From contig NC_057794.1 of assembly GCF_018294505.1 (NCBI RefSeq), positions 187,769,716-187,833,715 of the forward strand: a stretch of 64,000 nucleotides of DNA. The letters run 5' to 3'. The DNA is from Triticum aestivum. Taxonomy: Eukaryota > Streptophyta > Magnoliopsida > Poales > Poaceae. The notes under the pieces were generated by a model, which had not been told where the DNA came from, ran no database searches, and saw only the letters and a list, made by a program, of their open reading frames with translations. Both the position numbers and the translations under genes were made by a program. Shown in pieces: positions 57,537-64,000 of this stretch. Numbering within the stretch: the stretch's first letter is position 1; the number at the start of each line of letters is the position of its first letter.

Positions 57537-60500
57537 TGTAACGCCCTCGATGCGGCTATATCTCCCACGTGTCGAAGCACTACTTAGAGGCATAACCGCA
57601 TTGAAAGCAATGTCGCAAGTGAGGTAATCTTCACACAACCCATGTAATACATAAGGGAAAGAGATACATAGTTGGCTTACACTCGCCACTTCACGCAATT
57701 ACATGAATAAAGCATTTCTCAACATCCAAATACAATCAAGGTCCGACTACGGAACCAAAATAAAAGAAGAACCCCAAATGCGACATAGGTCCCCGATCGA
57801 CCCCAACTGGGCTCCACTACTGATCAACTGGAACGAATCAACATAAAGGACAAGATCTTCATCGAGCTCCTTCTTGAGCTTGGTTGCGTCATCTGCACGG
57901 TCTCATCGGCACCTGCAAGCTGGTTTTGGAAGTATCTGTGAGCCACGGGGACTCAGCAATTTCACACCCTCGTGATCAAGACTATTTAAGCTTATGGGTA
58001 AGGTAAAAGGTATGAGGTGGAGCTGCAGCAAGCGACTAGCATATATGGTGGCTAACATACGCAAATGAGAGCGAGAAGAGAAGGCAAAGCACGGTCGATA
58101 AAAGTACGATCAAGAGGTGATCCTAAAACAACCTACGTCAAGCATAACTCCAACACCGTGTTCACTTCCCGGACTCCGCCGGAAAGAGACCATCACGGTA
58201 ACACACGCTGTTGATTCATTTTAATTAAGGTTAACTTCAGGTTTTCTACAACCGGACGTTAACAAATTCCCATCTGCCCATAACCGCGGGCACGACTTTC
58301 GAAAGTTCAAATCCCTGCAGGGGTGTCCCAACTTAGCCCATCACAAGCTCTCATGGTCAACGAAGGAATAGACCTCCTCCCGAGACATTCCGATCAGGCT
58401 CGGTATCCCGGTTCTACAAGACATTTCGACAGGGTAAAACTAAACCAGCAACACCGCCCGAATGTGCCGACAAATCCCGATAGGAGCTGCACATATCTCT
58501 TTCTCAGGGCACACTCAGATTGTCCTAGGTACGGGTAGGCCAGCCCAGAGTTGCCCCTGGTGGTCACCGGCAGCTGACAGGTTGGACCAACACTCAGAGG
58601 AGCACTGGCCCGGGGGGGGGGGTAAAATAATGATGACCCTCAGGAGCGCGACTCCCAAGGGAAAAGAAAAGGCTAGGTGGCAAATGGTAAAACCAATGTT
58701 GGGCATTGCTGGAGAAGTTTTACTCAAGGCGAACTATCAAGGGGTTCCCATAATAGCCCAACCGCGTAAGGAACGCAAAATCCAGGAACATAACACCGAT
58801 ATGACGGAAACTAGGGCGGCAAGAGTGGAACAAAACACCAGGCATAAGGCCGATCCTTCCACCCTTTACCAAGTATATAGATACATTAATTAAATAAGAT
58901 ATATTGTGTTATCCCAACAAGTAAACATGTTCCAACAAGGAACGATCTCCATGTTCCAACAAGGAACAAAACTTCAATCTTCACCTGCAACTAACAACGC
59001 TATAAGAGGGGCTGAGCAAAGCGGTAACATAGCCAAACAACGGTTTGCTAGGACAAGGTGGGTTAGTGGCTTGGTTCAACAATATGGGTGGCATGATAAG
59101 CAAGTGGTAGGTATCGCAGCATTGGCATAGCAAAAGAGCGAGCATCTAGCAAAGCAAAGATAGTAGTGATTTCGAGGGTATGATCATCTTGCCTGAAATC
59201 CCACAAGGAAGAAGAACGAGTCCAGGAAGAAGACAAACGGACGTAGACGAACGGGTCCTCACAAACACGACGTTACCGGAACCAACCCGAAGAAGCAAAC
59301 ACCGGAAAGAAACACACAACATAGTAAACAACCAACACATGAACATGGCATGATATGCGGGATGCGGTATGCGATGCATATGCATGATTTGACAAGGAAT
59401 GCATGAACCTGGCCTTAACTTGGAAATCCAAGTGTGCACTGTAAAACGATATAAAGAACGCCGGAATCGGAGTTACGGTTTGGAAATGGCAAGCGATTCA
59501 AATATGACCACGTTCTGCGATTAGCAGCAAGTAGCCAACTAAATGCAACAAGTTAAGCATGCTACAGCACTCAACCATGACAACAAAATACATGGCAGGG
59601 ATCCACTCATGAAGCTTAACAAAAGGTGAACACTGAGCTACAGCTAATTCATCCATTAACAGGTTCAAACAAGCATGGCAAAAATGCATTTGGCAAACAT
59701 ATCTCAGACTTGGTGAAATTAACACTTGTCTGGAATTTGAGATCAGATAGCACTCTTCGGAGCATGAAAACAATATGCTACAGGACCTGAACATGGCAAA
59801 GTAAAGCATGGCATGGAGCTACTCAAAGAGCTTAACAAAAGTCCCTTAGTGACCTTGAGCCAAAAGGGATCAGAAAATACATTAGCAAGCATGTGAACAT
59901 GGCAAAAAGATAATCAGATCACAGACTTAGTGAAAACTGGAGAATGCTGAAACAGATATCAAGTAGGCATGTTTACGAGCTCGATGCACTCACTACAAAG
60001 CAAGTCATGACAATCTAAGCATACACCCATCAAGAATACACATTATACAAGCTAGACATGGCAAGAACAATAACATAGCATGCACGGATCAACTACAACA
60101 TCCTCGGCAAAATCGCTAACAAGTAGACAATCTGCCCAGATTCACGAAATAGCAAACGTAGAGCTTGATTGACTCAAGCTAGGGTGCTCCATAAATGCAA
60201 ACAAGGACATGGATGGATAGAGCACTACAAGATTAACAAAACATCCTTACTGATCATCCTCAAAAGAGGCACGGATCACTAGGTAACAACATGAACATAT
60301 GGCATAATGAGATAAACAGGTCAAGGACTTAGTGGAAATGCTAAGTCCCTGAAATCAGCATTAACGAATGCACCACTTTGCAAGCTTGTGCTAGTCACCA
60401 CACACATCACAAAAATACATGGGCTCCACCTCTGAAAAGATGGCAAAGCATATAACAAAACTCATGAAGAGCTCATGGGCATATCATGCACACAATAATC

Positions 60501-61753
60501 ATGGCAAAAATGGCAAATAGCTAAATGGAGCAGCAGATCTGACAATTATCTCAAATAGCACTCTTCTAACAGCATTTCGGGCATCCAGATGAACCCAAAT
60601 GAAAATTATGCAATGAGATGAAATGATGTACTCTCTATGGCGAACATTTTGATATGCTATATGCTCAAATCGGAGTTACGGATGCGGAGATACGATGCGA
60701 TGAACATGTGCATTTGAAACGTGGGAAACTCGGGGACTTGGTAGAAATAACCACCTCCAGATCTAGGGTTCGGCATGGATTTCAAGGCAGCCGGATCTTC
60801 GCCGGAGCGCGAGGAAAGACGGCGGCGGGGCTCGAGGTCGCCGGATCCGGTCCGGCCCGACCAGATCCGCGACGAGCGACGGCGGGGGCGCCCCATGGCG
60901 GCGGCGGAGGCGGGCCAAGGTGGCCGGGGCAGCGGCGAGGTGCGGGCCGCCGGCGATGGCGGTGGCAGCGCCGGGCGGCGCTCGCCGGTGAGGAAGGCGG
61001 CGGCGCGCGGGTGAAGGCGGCCGGCGCGGTTCGGGCGGGACGCTCGCGGGGCGCGGCGGCGGCGAGAACGGGCCGGGAGGGCCCGTGATGGGCTCCAGCG
61101 GGCCTCAGGCAGCGGCGTGTCGGCGGTGACAGGTGGCACACCGCGGATGGACGCGGATGATGGAGCGGACATGTCCGGGCACGGTGGGATGTGTCCAGCG
61201 GCGCGAGGAAGGGGGAGACTAGGTTTTGTACCGCGAATATTTTGGAGGGGATCACATATATATAGGTAGAGGGAGCTAGGAGAGTCCAAAAGAGGTGCGG
61301 TGTTCGGCCACGCGATCGTGATCGAACGCTCTAGATGATGGGAGAGGTTTTGGTGGGTTTTGGGACAAATTGGAGGCGTGTTGGGCTGCAACACACACGA
61401 GGCCTTTTCGGTCCCTCGGTTAGCCGTTGGAGCATCAAACGAAGTCCAAATGGTATGAAACTTGACAGGCGGTCTACCGGTAGTAAACCAAGGCCACTTG
61501 GCAAATCTCGGTCCAATCCGGAAATGTTTAATCCCCAAACATGAAAGAAAGGTAGAAATGACCACCGGAGGAGAACGAAGCGCCGGAATGCAAAACAGAC
61601 AACGGGGAAAAAGCTCGGATGCATGAGACGAACACGTATGCAAATGAAATGCACATGATGACATGATATGCAATGCATGACACACAAGCAATGACAAGGC
61701 AACAACAGCGAATAACTAGACGACACCTGGCACATTAGTCTCGGGGCGTTACA
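57537..61753 (-). repeat. 3' LTR (4217 bp) of a minus-strand gypsy element
   Basis: Plus-strand ends tgtaacgccc and ggggcgttaca are inverted over 10 bp. A minus-strand TATA box lies at about 61255-61266 (ctatatatatg). The GC-rich core is 60780-61130 and the AT-rich body 58900-60650. The interior side (right) carries a PPT-like region (atagtggtggagtgt on minus), so this is the 3' LTR and the element continues to the right. It inserted into the Fatima-like protease; the left flank is gctgc. Confidence 0.85.
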
Positions 61754-61790
61754 ACACTCCACCACTATGAGAGGATCTCGTCCCGAGATC
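61754..61790 (-). other. PPT region with palindrome
   Basis: The minus strand reads gatctcgggacgagatc (61774-61790) then agtggtggag before the LTR. It is the same pair of motifs as at 35216-35252. Confidence 0.65.
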
Positions 61791-64000
61791 TAGAATGGCA
61801 CCGGAGGGACAACGGAAGAGATAAGAGAAGAGGTAAAACAAATTGCTTCTTTGACAAACGAGTGAAATCAAAGAACCTTGAAAAGGTTGAACAAATTGAA
61901 AGAAATAAAACAACGGAGAAGAACAAAGTTGAAAGCACTCCGTTAAGAAAGAGAAATAAGAAAGAACCGATTCGGGTAGCACTTCGGTTGAAAAGAGATG
62001 AAGACTTGATGAAATGAAAGAACTTGAGCAAAGGGGCACAATACTCCGGTTAAATGGCTAACCCAAGAAAAGAACACGATCCTGACAAAACGAAAAGATG
62101 GGTTGAAGAGAGAAACATCACAATGCCTCCAGAACAAAAGAAAGAATGGAATGCAATGAACGACGAGAAAACAAGATCTTGAGGGAGCACGCTTACAACA
62201 AGTGCTAGAACGGAGTTGTTGGAAAACCAACAACGAAAAGAATAAGCTTGATATGGTCTTATGGAATACATCTCAAATTATGAGATGACAACCTGCCACT
62301 CACGGGAAGCAGAATTGGATTGATATGAACAAGGAGACGAGAAACTTATATCACCGGGAGGATAAATGAAGAACTTGGGTCCTTTATAAACACCATAGAT
62401 AGCAACAAACCTTAGGGAAGGCTTTAGGTGAAATATAACCCAAGATAATTCCAATGACGAGATTGATGGATTTAAAATACCTCATTCTTAATAACATGTA
62501 AATCATGAAACATGAACTCAAATTATCAAGAATGACATAATACCAGCTCCAATGACATGGTTGAAAGAATTGCACTCCGGATGCAAGATGAAGAAACTTA
62601 AGCTCCTTAGAAAAGAATCTTGATGAACGCTTCGAGAAGGAAATAAGTCCTTGATGAATCATCATGTATAGCCTCCAAGAAGAAACTCCGATAACAAAAG
62701 AATAAAAAGAAAGAGAAATTGAAAACACAAGGTGAATCCTTGCAATGATTTAGATGAATCTCCGTTGTAATATAATTGAAAGAGGTTGGAACTCCGGGAA
62801 GAAAAGATAAGATGAACAATTGAGATCAAGAATCTTGATGAACCTCCGGAATAGGGAAATAATCATTTGGATGAAACAAGAATAAGAATTACATTATGCT
62901 TAGCCTTCACCAATTAAATTGATGACAATCAACGGATTTGGCACACTACTTATTCTCGTAGAAAGGATTAAGATAGATATAGCGCCAACTTGGGAAGGTC
63001 TTATTTGAACCACCGGTAGGATTGACAACAAATAAATTGATAAGGAAGAGAAACCTGGAAGAACCACCATAAGAAATGAAAATGAATGAAGATACTTGAG
63101 AGAATTTAGATACAACTGAAACAAAGAGATCACGCGCTGATTAAAGAATATTGAATGATGCACCGATGAGATTTGGGGAACGAGAGCTGAAAACTAAGAA
63201 TGAACAAGTCTTCTGAAATGATGGGCTCTGGATAATCGAACTGAAAATACCCTTGAATATATCCTGATGGGTGAAAAAAAGATTCTCACAATCGAAAATA
63301 ATTATGAGAGGATGACAACAAGCTAGCACCATGAATCTTGAAGAGAATGGAGCAAGATTAAAGAGAAACTCTTCTTCGGTCTTCAAAAGATGAGAATGAC
63401 AACGAGAAACACTACCAAGAATTATTGAGGCACCAGAATAAATAAGAATATAAAAGTTGAATCAACAATGAAATGAATTTGAAAAATCTTGGAGAAAGAC
63501 ATTTAACTGATGATAAATCATACTAACGTCAAACTTGGAAAGGAAATTTTGAGGATAGCTCCGGGAAAATAGGAAGAGTCAGGTAAGATCCTGGGAAAAG
63601 ACCTGTGGGTTAGGGCCCACTCAAAGAAACACCGTTGAACGATTCAAAAGAGAGAAAGCATCGGTTGAATTAAATGACTTGAATGAGGGAACATCCTCGA
63701 AATAGGTTGAATGGATCTTGGATGACAAGGCGAGCCTTCTGAGATATCTTCAGGGCACCGGAACAAATGAATATCAAGAAATGAATGATTAAGAGGTGCA
63801 CCGGCATGAGAAAAGCATTTGAAATACAGAGAAGAATATGGTCGACACCGACAGCTTGAATACAATCCACCGGAGAAGAAAACGAGTGAAAAGTGACGAA
63901 CTTGAAGCTCCATTAGAATCTTCATGAGAATCACCGGATAAGGACATTGAAGGAAAAGAATGAAGAGACTTCACATCAATAAGATGGATAATCGATTAAG
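61791..64000 (-). other. Purine-rich non-coding interior of the minus-strand element
   Basis: The plus strand is strongly A/G-rich with a loose repeated theme such as gaatcttgatgaacctccgg (near 62830), ttgatgaat, and gaactccgggaag (near 62790). Only short minus-strand frames (up to about 115 codons) exist and none shows RT, integrase or gag motifs. It is the untranslated 3' interior of the element, continuing past the window. Confidence 0.5.

Noticed and set aside
60657..61697. 346-codon minus-strand ORF near the start of the 4.2 kb LTR
   Set aside because: It runs across the LTR TATA box and the U3/R boundary, is low complexity (Pro/Ser/Arg-rich) and has no recognisable content.
1..64000. 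Host protein-coding gene, rRNA, tRNA or microRNA gene
   Set aside because: I looked for conserved host-gene domains and cloverleaf-like sequence on both strands and found nothing beyond transposable-element content; tRNA-like matches are PBS sequences only.

Overview
This window is plant DNA, almost certainly from a Triticeae grass (wheat, Aegilops or barley type). It has no bacterial-style operons, no rRNA or tRNA genes and no CRISPR array. It is packed with nested transposable elements whose LTRs, primer-binding sites and gag proteins have the character of Triticeae Ty3/gypsy families, next to one end of a CACTA DNA transposon. I found no ordinary host gene that I can defend. Every coding stretch with recognisable content belongs to a mobile element, and nearly all are broken. 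Family names (Sabrina, Fatima) come from recall of typical Triticeae repeats and are tentative; structural calls (LTR ends, target-site duplications, PBS, PPT) are read from the sequence. || Layout. 1-17420 appears to lie inside a large CACTA transposon whose right terminus is at 17420 and whose left end is outside the window. It holds an inverted-repeat (foldback-like) structure (arms 615-1279 and 9564-9945), small MITE-like inserts, a complete 7.1 kb LTR retrotransposon (2432-9563, flanked by catct), a multi-exon gene with tandemly duplicated exons (about 11190-15842), and a GGCC-rich subterminal repeat array (16134-16960). 17421-26801 is a Sabrina-like Athila-lineage element with gag, protease and an envelope-position ORF but no reverse transcriptase; its 5' LTR is cut by the CACTA end. 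26802-27133 plus 39436-40345 is the gag end, PBS and LTR of a minus-strand gypsy element, split by a 12.3 kb element (27134-39435) with LTRs of about 4.2 kb and a degenerate interior. 40346-41473 is an LTR fragment. 41699-45620 is the 3' half of a second minus-strand element carrying a plus-strand gene. 45621-47286 is a minus-strand LTR. 48543-52764 is a solo LTR (flanked by cctct) related to the 4.2 kb LTRs, sitting in an older LTR fragment. 54034-57536 is a Fatima-like LTR, gag and protease, cut at 57537 by another 4.2 kb minus-strand LTR whose element runs off the right edge. || The most interesting biology is the pair of LTR retrotransposons (2432-9563 and 41699-45620) whose own transcription signals (TATA, PBS, PPT) point to the minus strand while a spliced gene lies on the plus strand. 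That gene encodes a 'putative gypsy-type transposon' (Transposase_28-like) domain followed by a long coiled coil. Introns can persist in such a gene because the packaged RNA is antisense to it. A second theme is a GC-rich hairpin module placed just upstream of the TATA box in several different LTRs and repeated once inside the Sabrina-like element ahead of its envelope-position ORF.
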